A DNA stretch of 42,991 nucleotides from an uncultured Lentisphaerota bacterium. GTDB taxonomy: Bacteria > Verrucomicrobiota > Kiritimatiellia > CAIQIC01. Location of the stretch: the NCBI GenBank assembly GCA_903912445.1, contig CAIWHP010000231.1:1-42991 (forward strand), written 5' to 3'. Below, in pieces: positions 24,142-32,350 of this stretch. The position numbers were made by a program, and so were the translations under genes. Under the pieces are notes generated by a model, which saw only the letters and a list, made by a program, of their open reading frames with translations, was not told where the DNA came from and ran no database searches. Positions within the stretch are counted from its first letter, which is position 1. Every line of letters begins with the position of its first letter.

Positions 24142-25224
24142 TCATTGCCGGCACACGCGCAGGCACAGCCGCTCCAGGGCTTTTGCAAAAAACGTAATAT
24201 CCCCATGACCTCTAACATAAGCAAGCCCACGGGTGCTCAACCGCTGTCGCAAAGCGGGCTCCGCCAGCAGCCGCTGCGTTGCGGCGCGAAGCGCCACGGG
24301 ATCCCCGGGCGGTACCAGCAGCAGGTTCTCGGTATCCCGCAACCGTGCTGGATCAAAGAAGCCGTCGGTCCGTGTCATGATAACCGGTGTCCCACACGCC
24401 ATGGCTTGCAGCGCCACGCTTTGGCCGGAGGGTTGCACCCCAGGCCGCAACGGGATCAGCACGGCGGCCGCCCCGGAATAGAGGCGCCGCAAGGCCAGGT
24501 CGTCCAGCGACGAGGCGTGCAAGGCACCTTGAATGTGCGTCACGTTGTCCGGCAGGGGCTGGGGCAGGGCATGCCGTGTCACCACCAGGCAGCGCTGCAG
24601 ACCGGAGACGGCCTGCAGCAGTGCCGGGTAGTCGCGCTGTGCATCGTTGCCAACGGCCAGCAGGTAACCCTGCTCCGCGGGTGGGTCGCGCTGCCAGAAG
24701 GCGAGGTCCACGCCAAAGGGATTCACCTCGAGGCGCTCTTCCGGAACACCATACACTTGCTGCATGCCGCGCACTTCGCTGTCTGCAAACAGCTGCGAGT
24801 ACATCCGGCGCAGCAGCCGCCGACCCAGCGCCCGTTGTTCCGGGGCGATCCGATAGTTGAGCAGGCCGCACTGTATGCCCACGATGGGCACGGGCCCGCC
24901 AGCCGTCCACGAGGTCAGGGCAAAGGCCAGCGCGGAGTTGGTCGCCACCAGGACATCGCATCCGCGCGTCGCAGGTAAAATGCGACGCACGGCCGCCAGC
25001 AGCCCGACGTGTGTTTTGGGCGGCAGCCAGCGCTTCGGGAGGCATTGCTGTGCCAGCCGCTCGCCGATTCCCGGGGCCTCCGAATCCTGGACTTCGATCA
25101 GGTCGACCGTGTGGCCCCAGCGGCGCAGTTCCAAGGCGCCAAAGAAAAACTCCGAGGGATAGGTGCCTTCAGGCGCCTGGGCGCGCGCCATCCGACCCGG
25201 CGAGAAAATGAAAGTTATCCGCAT
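24142..25224 (-). CDS. Glycosyltransferase family 4
   Basis: This 360-residue GT-B protein begins MRITFIFSPGRMARAQAPEG, the first acceptor-domain strand. It continues with LVATNSALAFALTSW, then a donor domain beginning LLAVGNDAQRDYPALLQAV. The donor-site region reads AAAVLIPLRPGVQPSGQSVALQ, in which the usual first Glu is replaced by Gly-Val-Gln-Pro-Ser-Gly. ACGTPVIMTRTDGFFDP follows, with ENLLLVPPGDPVALR after it, which is standard for GT4. The missing Glu may alter catalysis or donor binding, although this part of the family does vary. It lies between the FkbM and TylF-like methyltransferases. Donor unknown. Confidence 0.85.
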   Translation of the reverse strand: MRITFIFSPGRMARAQAPEGTYPSEFFFGALELRRWGHTVDLIEVQDSEAPGIGERLAQQCLPKRWLPPKTHVGLLAAVRRILPATRGCDVLVATNSALAFALTSWTAGGPVPIVGIQCGLLNYRIAPEQRALGRRLLRRMYSQLFADSEVRGMQQVYGVPEERLEVNPFGVDLAFWQRDPPAEQGYLLAVGNDAQRDYPALLQAVSGLQRCLVVTRHALPQPLPDNVTHIQGALHASSLDDLALRRLYSGAAAVLIPLRPGVQPSGQSVALQAMACGTPVIMTRTDGFFDPARLRDTENLLLVPPGDPVALRAATQRLLAEPALRQRLSTRGLAYVRGHGDITFFAKALERLCLRVCRQ

Positions 25225-25246
25225 GCGCTGGTGTCTTTTCGGAAGG

Positions 25247-26041
25247 TCAGGACCAGGCGGCCCCCTCGGCCCAGCGCAGGTCCGTGAGCAACGGGCTGTC
25301 CTTCTTCATGAAGAAGCACTCGCCCTGCGCCGGAAGTCCGTCAAGCGGGCGCCCATGCACGCCAAAGACGTCGAGCACCCTGAAGCCTTGCTCCGTCATA
25401 AACCCGACGAGGTCGTCCATGAGGGGCAGGTCTTTTTTGAAGGGGATCAGGTTGACCTCCACCTGGACCAGCACGGCCGAGCGTAGCGCTTCCACGGCGC
25501 CGCGCAGGGCGTCCAACTCGCTGCCTTCGATGTCGAGTTTGATGATGTCGGGTGAGGGAAAGGATAGACGGCGTATGATTTCATCGAGCGTGAAGATGGG
25601 TTGCTCCCGTGTTTCGCCAAAAGCCGATCCATCGTGGGTCCCGAGCAGCGAGCTTTGGTAGCCACGCTGCATGAAGCGCGCGGTTCCGGCCGCACGCCCG
25701 ACCAGGCCTTGAAAACAGGTAATGCGTCTTTCCTGCTGGGCGAGCACCTTGAGCGCGGCCTCGTGCTGATCGAGCGGTTCGACGAGCAGGAACCGGGCCT
25801 CGGGAAAGAGCGGCAGCGCCGGCGTGGTCCAGCGGCCGTCGGAGGCCCCCACATCGACAATGGCGTGCGGCGAAAACTTGAGCGCTTTCGCGATCCAGGC
25901 CAGTCGGCTCACTGCGTAGGCCGGCGGCACGGCATACTGTGAAATGATCCGATCGTGATCGGGGTCGATGCGGCTGACGCGCAAGCCAAGCCGGCCGAAC
26001 AGCGGGTTCGTCAATCTGCATATCAGTTTTCCTGTGTCCAT
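25247..26041 (-). CDS. FkbM-family SAM methyltransferase
   Basis: This 264-residue protein is of the FkbM type. Motif I is AIVDVGASDGRWTTPALPLF (residues about 60-79) and motif II is FLLVEPLDQHEAAL. IIKLDIEGSELDALRG (near residue 165) is the family hallmark containing the DIEGxE acidic pair, and VLVQVEVNLIPF follows. FkbM relatives methylate hydroxyls on natural products and polysaccharides. The ATG at 26041 has AAAGGA five bases upstream. The upstream neighbour is a radical SAM protein, 27 bp away, and the downstream one is a GT4. A glycan-methylating role is inferred from family and place. Confidence 0.88.
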   Translation of the reverse strand: MDTGKLICRLTNPLFGRLGLRVSRIDPDHDRIISQYAVPPAYAVSRLAWIAKALKFSPHAIVDVGASDGRWTTPALPLFPEARFLLVEPLDQHEAALKVLAQQERRITCFQGLVGRAAGTARFMQRGYQSSLLGTHDGSAFGETREQPIFTLDEIIRRLSFPSPDIIKLDIEGSELDALRGAVEALRSAVLVQVEVNLIPFKKDLPLMDDLVGFMTEQGFRVLDVFGVHGRPLDGLPAQGECFFMKKDSPLLTDLRWAEGAAWS

Positions 26042-26068
26042 CGCGATCCTTTCGCAGTCGAGGTCGGG

Positions 26069-27166
26069 TTATTGCGTTCCTTGTCGAATGCCATGGTCGG
26101 TTAAAGCCTGCAGGCCCTTACGCGCGAAAGCCCGGCGCCAAGCGCCGCGCAAAGACTCACCTTGTTCGTCCGGCGGCAGGGATTGTTTACAACTCGCACA
26201 AGGCGGCGCCTTAGGGCCGAAACCAGCCAGGCGCCGCCGCCAGCTTGCGGCGGCCGTGCCCCCATAGATGGTGAAGATGTCGCTCAGGCGCAAGTCTCCC
26301 AGGCTCAAGCGCGCTTGGGCCGGGTCGTCGCCCCGCAGATTGCAACAGGGCATGACGAGGCCATTGTAATCCACGGTGAAGTTCTCAAAGACCATGGGGC
26401 AGGGGGGCAGGCGCGAAAACGAGGACTTCGTCAGTTGGTGAAGAGCACCGCCGCGGTCAAAGCCCGTGACGGCAAGGTTCTGAGCCCCGCAGCTAAACAG
26501 GGCCAAACCCGGGACCTTGTAATCCTCGTAAATCATCGCCTCATTTGCTTGATGATGGTGGGGCTGCACCCCGAGGCGCTGCCGGAACGCGGCCACGCGT
26601 TGGGCGGCCAACGCGCTGGTCCACGTTTCATCATTTGCCAGGTAGATGCTTACGTGCAAGCGGTTCAGGCCGGAGCTCGCAAGGCGCTTGAGCATGTCAC
26701 GGTCAAGATAGTCGCCATTGGAGGTAATCATGATCTCGCTGGCCGGGCAGGCGGCGCGGGCGGCGTGGAGCATCTCGATAATATGCTCGTGCGCCAGCGG
26801 TTCGGAGTAGCGCGCGAAGAGAATTTTTTGCGCATAACCGATGCTGGCCAGGTTCGCCAGCAACCGCTGATAGACTTGGTCAGGGAACAGAACATTGGCG
26901 CCGCGCCGATTGATCAGGGCATTGGTGCAGAACGCACACTGGCGGTTGCAGAAGCTGTGCGGCTCAATTTCCACGACCCGTACCAAGCGCTTGAATAAGG
27001 CCCGCGCGGCAGCGGTCGATAGCGCCGTGCTGGCGACGGCTTCGGGCGTCACCTGGGACAGGAATGCCTTCCAGCGATCGGCTCCGGTACGTGGCTGGCG
27101 GGCGGTGTACAGGTTGTGCCACAGCATCCGCAACGTCCGTTTCATCGGCTTTATGCCCATGTCCAT
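26069..27166 (-). CDS. Radical SAM protein with SPASM-like C-terminus
   Basis: This 365-residue protein has a [4Fe-4S]-binding CxxxCxxC in EPHSFCNRQCAFCTN (C73, C77, C80). That motif reduces S-adenosylmethionine to a 5'-deoxyadenosyl radical. ARYSEPLAHEHII corresponds to the GGEPL-type second motif, here degenerate (the GGE is replaced by YSE), and MITSNGDYLDRDML follows. The C-terminal region has Cys residues in LPPCPMVFENFTVDYNG, MPCCNL and PPCASCKQ, typical of SPASM-type extra cluster ligands. The ATG at 27166 is preferred because GGAGAGG lies seven bases upstream; a TTG at 27172 is an alternative. Radical SAM/SPASM enzymes modify peptides or sugars. The substrate here is unknown, but the gene is embedded in the glycan locus. 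Confidence 0.83.
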   Translation of the reverse strand: MDMGIKPMKRTLRMLWHNLYTARQPRTGADRWKAFLSQVTPEAVASTALSTAAARALFKRLVRVVEIEPHSFCNRQCAFCTNALINRRGANVLFPDQVYQRLLANLASIGYAQKILFARYSEPLAHEHIIEMLHAARAACPASEIMITSNGDYLDRDMLKRLASSGLNRLHVSIYLANDETWTSALAAQRVAAFRQRLGVQPHHHQANEAMIYEDYKVPGLALFSCGAQNLAVTGFDRGGALHQLTKSSFSRLPPCPMVFENFTVDYNGLVMPCCNLRGDDPAQARLSLGDLRLSDIFTIYGGTAAASWRRRLAGFGPKAPPCASCKQSLPPDEQGESLRGAWRRAFARKGLQALTDHGIRQGTQ

Positions 27167-27187
27167 GGCCAAACCTCTCCCGCGAAA

Positions 27188-28045
27188 CTACGCAGGCCAC
27201 TCATAAATCATGAAACCCTGGTGCCCAAACGCCCGCACCAAGGTCGCGTCCACAAACTGTCTGAGCGGTCGGTTTTTCGTCAGGCACGACACACCTTGTT
27301 TGAAGCGATAAATCAGGTGGTTGCGATCCCGCCAGCCATGGTGGGCGCGCCCGATGCGTGCGAGTTCCCCGGCCCGGGACCAGCCGCCCGCGCAGGTCTT
27401 GGCGGTGGCATAGCGGCGCCACTTTCCAATCGGCTGGTTGAGCGCGAGAAAGACGGCGCCCGCTTCTTCGAACTTCAAAAACATATCCCAGTCCATGGCA
27501 TAATGGAGTTGCCTGTCCAATCCGCCCACGCGCGCGAACAGCGCGCGCTTGAAGAACACCGAGTTCTGCAGCAGCTTCATGCAGTTCCGCAGGAAGCCCG
27601 GCCCGGCGGGGGTCGCCGGCACCGCTTTGACCCAGCCGCCGCCTTCATCGATTTTGGCCCCGCTTCCGTAGATCACATCAGCTTGCGGATTTTCCGCAAA
27701 GGCCCGGCCTATGGCCAGCAGCGCGCCCTCAAAAAGAAGGTCATCTGAGTTCAGCCAGGAGACGATCGAGCCGGTGGCCAGGCGCATGCCCTTGTTGATC
27801 GCATCGCTCTGGCCTCCATCGGGCTCGCTGACCCAGCGCGTGACGATATCGTCATGTCGCCGGATGATGTCCTGCGAACCGTCCGTGCTGCCGCCGTCCA
27901 CCACCACGACCTCCAGCGCCGGATACCCTTGCTGGGCCAGGCACGCCAGCGTTGCCTCCAAGAAGTGCGCCTGGTTCAGGCTGGGAACGATCAGGCTGAT
28001 CTGCGGCCAAGCGGCCACTCCCGCCGGATGTGTCGGGCTTGTCAT
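27188..28045 (-). CDS. Glycosyltransferase family 2
   Basis: This 285-residue GT-A transferase starts at the ATG at 28045, which overlaps the upstream stop by 4 bp (ATGA). ISLIVPSLNQAHFLEATLAC and VVVVDGGSTDGSQDIIRR bind the nucleotide. RWVSEPDGGQSDAINKGMRL and VSWLNSDDLLF (D101-D102) complete the metal site; the N-S-D-D form is common in this subfamily. LHYAMDWDMFLKFEEAG is the acceptor-side motif with the paired acidic residues. It resembles the two other WLNSDD/WINADD-type enzymes at 28042 and 30239. Radical SAM genes lie on both sides of the pair. Donor unknown. Confidence 0.88.
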   Translation of the reverse strand: MTSPTHPAGVAAWPQISLIVPSLNQAHFLEATLACLAQQGYPALEVVVVDGGSTDGSQDIIRRHDDIVTRWVSEPDGGQSDAINKGMRLATGSIVSWLNSDDLLFEGALLAIGRAFAENPQADVIYGSGAKIDEGGGWVKAVPATPAGPGFLRNCMKLLQNSVFFKRALFARVGGLDRQLHYAMDWDMFLKFEEAGAVFLALNQPIGKWRRYATAKTCAGGWSRAGELARIGRAHHGWRDRNHLIYRFKQGVSCLTKNRPLRQFVDATLVRAFGHQGFMIYEWPA

Positions 28046-29025
28046 GGAAGCTTTGAAGAGTATTTCACCCAAGTGCAGGACTCATAGTCCCACGCGATGT
28101 TTTCCACCACTTCCACAAAGCCGAGGGAGGGCATAACCGTAAGCGGCCATAGGCGGCCCAGTTTCCACGTCCGCGGGAACCAATGCGCGACTTCGCGCCG
28201 GGCTTGGTGGGGTTGTGTCAGGATGGCGTCCACCTGCGCCATGTATGCGGCCTTCTGCTGCACGGACCGCTGGAGCAGATAAAAGCGAAAGCCGCCCAGC
28301 AAGGCCTTCACGCCGTGCAGGGGGGCGTGCTGAAAAAAGCGCTGCCACAATTCGAAATCCGCTGCCAGTCGATATTTCTCATCCACGCATCCACCCGACT
28401 GCTCCCACAGGTTCCGCCGCCAGAACGTGGATTCCTGTTGGATGAAACCCAGGTTTTGCGAAGTCGGTGCGTTCGTGTGGTGGCCGTACCGGAAAGCTTG
28501 CGCACCAAATCCGGCTCTGTGCGTGATGCAGGTCACGATGCCTTCTGCATTCCACGTTGCCGGTAACAAACTGGTAATCCAGTGCACCTCGGCAAACCGC
28601 CGAAAGATGTTGGCCACCAGGCGCAAGGTCCACGGGAAATACATATCGTCGGAATTCAACCAAGCCATGATGTCACCCGTCGATCTGGCAAAGCCCTTGT
28701 TGATGGCGTGATACTGACCGCCATCTTTCTCGGTGACCCAATAGGCCAGCCGGCTCTCGTACTTTTTTATGATGTCAACGCTGCCATCCGTGGAGCCGCC
28801 GTCGATGATGATGTACTCAAGATTCGGGTAGTTTTGGTCCAAGACGGAACGTATGGTTTGTTCCAGAAAGGGCGCCTGGTTGAACGACGGCGTAACTATC
28901 GAAATGCGTGGCCAGGCAGATTGACCAGCATCCCGCTCCAGGACGGGCGCAGGAGGTGAGGTCCGAGGCCCATCCGGCGTTCCCAAAGGGGGTGGCGGCA
29001 TGTCCGGGGAAATAGATGCTGTCAC
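28042..29025 (-). CDS. Glycosyltransferase family 2
   Basis: This 327-residue protein begins with a disordered Pro-rich N-terminus of about 35 residues. The GTG at 29025 is chosen because GGGAG sits six bases before it; an ATG at 29001 is also possible. ISIVTPSFNQAPFLEQTIRS, IIIDGGSTDGSVDIIKKY and GGQYHAINKGFARSTG define family 2, and MAWLNSDDMYF (D126-D127) is the metal site. It is closely related to the enzyme at 30239 in length, block order and C-terminal pattern (PSLGFVEVVENIAW versus PSLGFVHMVQNIAW), so the two are paralogs. It ends in the overlap with the next GT2 gene. Sugar unknown. Confidence 0.88.
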   Translation of the reverse strand: MTASISPDMPPPPLGTPDGPRTSPPAPVLERDAGQSAWPRISIVTPSFNQAPFLEQTIRSVLDQNYPNLEYIIIDGGSTDGSVDIIKKYESRLAYWVTEKDGGQYHAINKGFARSTGDIMAWLNSDDMYFPWTLRLVANIFRRFAEVHWITSLLPATWNAEGIVTCITHRAGFGAQAFRYGHHTNAPTSQNLGFIQQESTFWRRNLWEQSGGCVDEKYRLAADFELWQRFFQHAPLHGVKALLGGFRFYLLQRSVQQKAAYMAQVDAILTQPHQARREVAHWFPRTWKLGRLWPLTVMPSLGFVEVVENIAWDYESCTWVKYSSKLP

Positions 29026-29026
29026 T

Positions 29027-30049
29027 TCAGGCTCCCTTGCTTTGTTTGCGGGGTCCCATAAATAACCTCATAATGTCGCCAACACTTTGCGACCAGCGAC
29101 GCAGCCTTTGTTGTGACGCGCGCGTGTTGTCGCGCTGCATGCGCTCGCCGTCGGGATAGCCCAGGCTGTCGCAAGCCTTGAGGTACTCTCCATAGTGGAA
29201 AACGTTATAGTTGCAGCCGCAGCTTTCCTTGGGGCATGGCTGCATTCCGGCCTTGCCTTGTTCCCAAAGGAATTGCGGATTCAGGTCCTGCAGGGCCATT
29301 TTTTTTGTGGTGGCAGGAGCACACCACAATCCGCTCCAGATCATTCCGTCTGCATTCACAAGGAAATGGGAATAGCCCAGACAGCAGCGCCGTCCACGGG
29401 TGGGCACGAAATGACGTTGGCTGATCTCGTCGCCATCTTTCACTTTACCCTCAGCGGTCCGGGGCGGTATGTACGTCTGATAGCGAATCCGCAGGCCGGT
29501 TGCTTTCTCTATTTTCGCCAGTCGCAGCCGGTCGTTGAGCGAGAGGTTATAGTCAACCTGGTTCAATGTGATGTGGAGACGATCCCGGCCTTTTTGCAGG
29601 GCGTTGACCATGTCCCCAAGTTCTTGTTCCGTGCGCAGTTTGATATGCAGACTGCCCTGCAAGTTCAATTTAGCGGCATACTTCAATAGTGTATCCATCA
29701 TTCCGGGCAACAGGCGCAGATTGGAAATCAGCTGTATCGTCGCAACATTCGCCTCAGCCAAGATCTTCAAGGCTTCCCCGAAGCGCTCGGCCAGCAAAGG
29801 TTCCCCGCCCGTCAGGTTGACCTTGACATATTTCGCCAGGACGCTCAGCTCTGCGATCCGGTGCGCAATTTCAACTTCCCGTCCCGGCGCATACACCATC
29901 CTATCGCGGGCCTTATGGGAAAATTCACCTTTGTTCACGCAATACGGACACATGAGGTTACAGTTATCAACCACAACCCACTCGAAGAATAGAAACTCTC
30001 TCATATTTCGTTCGCTTTCTAATCCTCGGAATCGCTTAAAGACCAACAT
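29027..30049 (-). CDS. Radical SAM protein
   Basis: This protein of about 340 residues (start uncertain: ATG at 30049 or 30004) has the [4Fe-4S] motif CNLMCPYC in VVDNCNLMCPYCVNKGEF. It is followed by a clear GGEP motif in KVNLTGGEPLLAERF and by ATIQLISNLRLL. The C-terminal part contains Cys residues in RRCCLGYSHFLVNADG, LWCAP and PCPKESCGCNYN, which could bind auxiliary clusters as in SPASM enzymes. Unlike the radical SAM protein at 26069 it keeps GGEP. It lies between two paralogous GT2 genes. Radical SAM enzymes in sugar loci can dehydrate or epimerise sugars or act on peptides; the reaction here is unknown. Confidence 0.82.
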   Translation of the reverse strand: MLVFKRFRGLESERNMREFLFFEWVVVDNCNLMCPYCVNKGEFSHKARDRMVYAPGREVEIAHRIAELSVLAKYVKVNLTGGEPLLAERFGEALKILAEANVATIQLISNLRLLPGMMDTLLKYAAKLNLQGSLHIKLRTEQELGDMVNALQKGRDRLHITLNQVDYNLSLNDRLRLAKIEKATGLRIRYQTYIPPRTAEGKVKDGDEISQRHFVPTRGRRCCLGYSHFLVNADGMIWSGLWCAPATTKKMALQDLNPQFLWEQGKAGMQPCPKESCGCNYNVFHYGEYLKACDSLGYPDGERMQRDNTRASQQRLRRWSQSVGDIMRLFMGPRKQSKGA

Positions 30050-30238
30050 GCTCTCCGTCTTCACAGCCGTCCGTTCGCGCGTTGGCCCTGAGCGGCGCTG
30101 AGCCGATCCGTTCAAGATTGCTTGGCCAGCGTGCCTTGATTGTGGGGCGCGCCAACTCAAGCAGGCGGCGTTGATCGCCAGTTTGTCGGCAGTCGAACGG
30201 AGTCATGGAGCCTATGGGGGTGCCTGAGGCGGCCAAGG

Positions 30239-31153
30239 CTAGGGCACTTGTGCCGAATAGGTCGCCCATTTTTGGGACCGATCGTTCCACGCGATATTTT
30301 GAACCATGTGCACGAAGCCCAAGGACGGCAGGACCCGGAAGGGCCACACCTTATGCAGACCCCACCGCCGCGAGTGTGCGGCCAGGAGCTTTGGCAGGCG
30401 CTGCCGGTGGCGTGCAAGAATGGACTGCATCTCGGCAAGGTAGGTCTGCAGGTGTGTGACCGAACGCTGGTCACCGTGGCTCCGGAAGACGCCTAGGCAG
30501 GCTCTGACCCCATACAGGTGCTCGTAACGGAAGAAGCGGTCCCACAGTTCGAAGTCCGCTGCCAGCCGGTAGGTCGCGTCGAGTCGTCCGCCAGCTTGCT
30601 CCCAGAGCCCCCGCCGCCAGAACGTCGACTCTTGCTGAATGCAGCCCAGTTGTAACGTGTTGCCGTCGTCGCTGTAGTCGCCGCGCTGGAAAAAGCCGGA
30701 GTGAAAGCCCGGCTTGGGGTAGACGCCGATCACCACACCATACGGATTCAGTATGGCTGGCAAGAGGCTGCTGATCCACTGCACGGTCGGAAAGGCGGTG
30801 AACACCTCGGCCACGGTGCGCAGCGTCCACGGGAAATACAGATCGTCGGCATTGATCCAGGCCATGATGTGGCCCGTGGAGCGGGCGAAACCTTTGTTGA
30901 GGGCGTCGTATTGGCCTTGATCAGGTTCGCTGCACCAATACGCCAGCCGGTCGGCGTATTTGCGGATAATGTCCACCGAGCCATCGGTGCTGCCGCCGTC
31001 GATGACGATATACTCAAGGTTCGGGTAATTTTGGTCCAGGATCGAGCGTATGGTTTCCTCCAGAAAGCGGGCTTGGTTGAAGGAGGGTGTGACCAGTGTG
31101 ATGCGCGGCGATGTTATCGGGAGCGTGGCAGCGCAAGGGTTTGTCGTTGTCAT
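30239..31153 (-). CDS. Glycosyltransferase family 2
   Basis: This 304-residue GT-A transferase is a paralog of the one at 28042. It has ITLVTPSFNQARFLEETIRS, IVIDGGSTDGSVDIIRKY, GQYDALNKGFARSTG and MAWINADDLYF (D103-D104). TFWRRGLWEQAGGRLDATYR and LAADFELWDRFFRYEHL are the acceptor-side DFELW motif, also present in the paralog. The ATG at 31153 lies 36 bp after the stop of the GT8-like gene. The 189-bp gap downstream of this gene (30050-30238) carries no promoter that I can name. Donor and acceptor unknown; a role in the variable part of the repeat unit is inferred. Confidence 0.88.
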   Translation of the reverse strand: MTTTNPCAATLPITSPRITLVTPSFNQARFLEETIRSILDQNYPNLEYIVIDGGSTDGSVDIIRKYADRLAYWCSEPDQGQYDALNKGFARSTGHIMAWINADDLYFPWTLRTVAEVFTAFPTVQWISSLLPAILNPYGVVIGVYPKPGFHSGFFQRGDYSDDGNTLQLGCIQQESTFWRRGLWEQAGGRLDATYRLAADFELWDRFFRYEHLYGVRACLGVFRSHGDQRSVTHLQTYLAEMQSILARHRQRLPKLLAAHSRRWGLHKVWPFRVLPSLGFVHMVQNIAWNDRSQKWATYSAQVP

Positions 31154-31189
31154 AATAGGGGCGGATCCTGAGGCCTCCGCAGACCGCTT

Positions 31190-32344
31190 TCAAATCGTTG
31201 GGCGCGGTTGCAGGCAGCGAAACAGCACATTCCAGACATGGCGATTCAACAGCAGGCGAGGGTGCCGCAGAAGACCTGCGCGTAACCGTGCTCTACAGGT
31301 TTTCCTGTCACGGGCGTGAAAGGCTTGGATGATGTCGTCCAATACTGCCTGCCGACGGCGTGCCGCCCACAGGGGATACCAGCGCCATCCGGCCAACCAG
31401 AAGGGCATCGGCCAGTGCCACGGGGTGACCCGCAGCGAGACGGTGGGACCCGATGTATCGGATAACCGCTTGCGCCCATAAGGCCCCGACGGGATCTTGT
31501 GTTCGCTCGAGACGTTGACCAAGGCCTGCACGTAGGGCATATAGAGATAGTATATATGCTCCGGCCCTAAACCCGCATAGTCGATGGACGGCCAGAACTT
31601 CTCGCGCTCAACTACGCACAGCCCATGAAAGTGGTACAGGACCAGGGGGGCGTCATCGACCCACAGCGTCCCGGCCCGACGGGACAGCTTGAAGTTTGCG
31701 GCATTCCAAGGGGCCAGATTTACGCCTTTGTGCTGCAAAACATGCACGCCGCGGCAGGCCGTTGGCCAGTCGTCCAAATACTTCTGATCGGCAAACTTGC
31801 CTGATTCCATCCGGTCATAGCACCATGCGGCGCATTGGCCGGCCCAGCGCTCCAGGCATGCAAGGCCATCGGTATCGTTTCTAAACGTCAGGAGTCCCAC
31901 GTTATAACGGCCAAACTTGAGCCGCTCCTGTTCGTGGGGGGAGAAACGGTGCTCGATGATCAGGACCGATTTATCCGCCAGCTCATCGAAGATGGGCTGG
32001 GGGGATGAGTAGAAGCGGCAGTCTGCATCGACATAGGTAATCCGCGGGATATGCGGATGGGTGCGCAGGATGTACAGGGGCAGAAAGGGGGAAAGCGTAA
32101 AAAAATATTCGATCCGGCTGCGGTTGGCGCGGGCGGCTGGGAGCCGGGCGTCGGCGGCTTCGAGCTCGCCTAGCGTGAGCGGTATGAAGCGGGGATCGTT
32201 CAGGCGCTGAATGACCGCATGGACTTCCTCGTCTAGGCACAATGCGTACAGGATGAAGTCAGCCTCATGCCGCTTCAATGAAGCGAGGAGCAGCAGGCCT
32301 CGCGACAGGAAATTCAGATCGAAATATGTGCAGTAATGGCGCAT
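31190..32344 (-). CDS. GT-A nucleotide-diphospho-sugar transferase, GT8-like
   Basis: This 384-residue protein is probably a retaining or uncharacterised GT-A glycosyltransferase. It opens HYCTYFDLNFLSRGLLLLAS, like GT8-type enzymes that begin with a catalytic-fold strand. It has FFTLSPFLPLYIL and then YVDADCRFYSSPQPIFDEL, containing a DAD metal-binding motif (D106-D108). Later blocks are GRYNVGLLTFRNDTDG, ADQKYLDDWP, HKGVNLAPWNAANF and LVLYHFHGL; a late His such as those in HFHG often coordinates the metal in GT8. Many homologs lie in O-antigen loci. The ATG at 32344 is 6 bp downstream of the DegT aminotransferase stop. Sugar unknown. Confidence 0.78.
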   Translation of the reverse strand: MRHYCTYFDLNFLSRGLLLLASLKRHEADFILYALCLDEEVHAVIQRLNDPRFIPLTLGELEAADARLPAARANRSRIEYFFTLSPFLPLYILRTHPHIPRITYVDADCRFYSSPQPIFDELADKSVLIIEHRFSPHEQERLKFGRYNVGLLTFRNDTDGLACLERWAGQCAAWCYDRMESGKFADQKYLDDWPTACRGVHVLQHKGVNLAPWNAANFKLSRRAGTLWVDDAPLVLYHFHGLCVVEREKFWPSIDYAGLGPEHIYYLYMPYVQALVNVSSEHKIPSGPYGRKRLSDTSGPTVSLRVTPWHWPMPFWLAGWRWYPLWAARRRQAVLDDIIQAFHARDRKTCRARLRAGLLRHPRLLLNRHVWNVLFRCLQPRPTI

Positions 32345-32350
32345 GGCCGG

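Noticed and set aside
30036-30206. 56-codon ORF on the minus strand before the radical SAM gene (MTPFDCRQTGDQ start)
   Set aside because: It has a weak ribosome site, overlaps the favoured start region of the radical SAM gene and matches nothing. It becomes plausible only if that gene begins at 30004.
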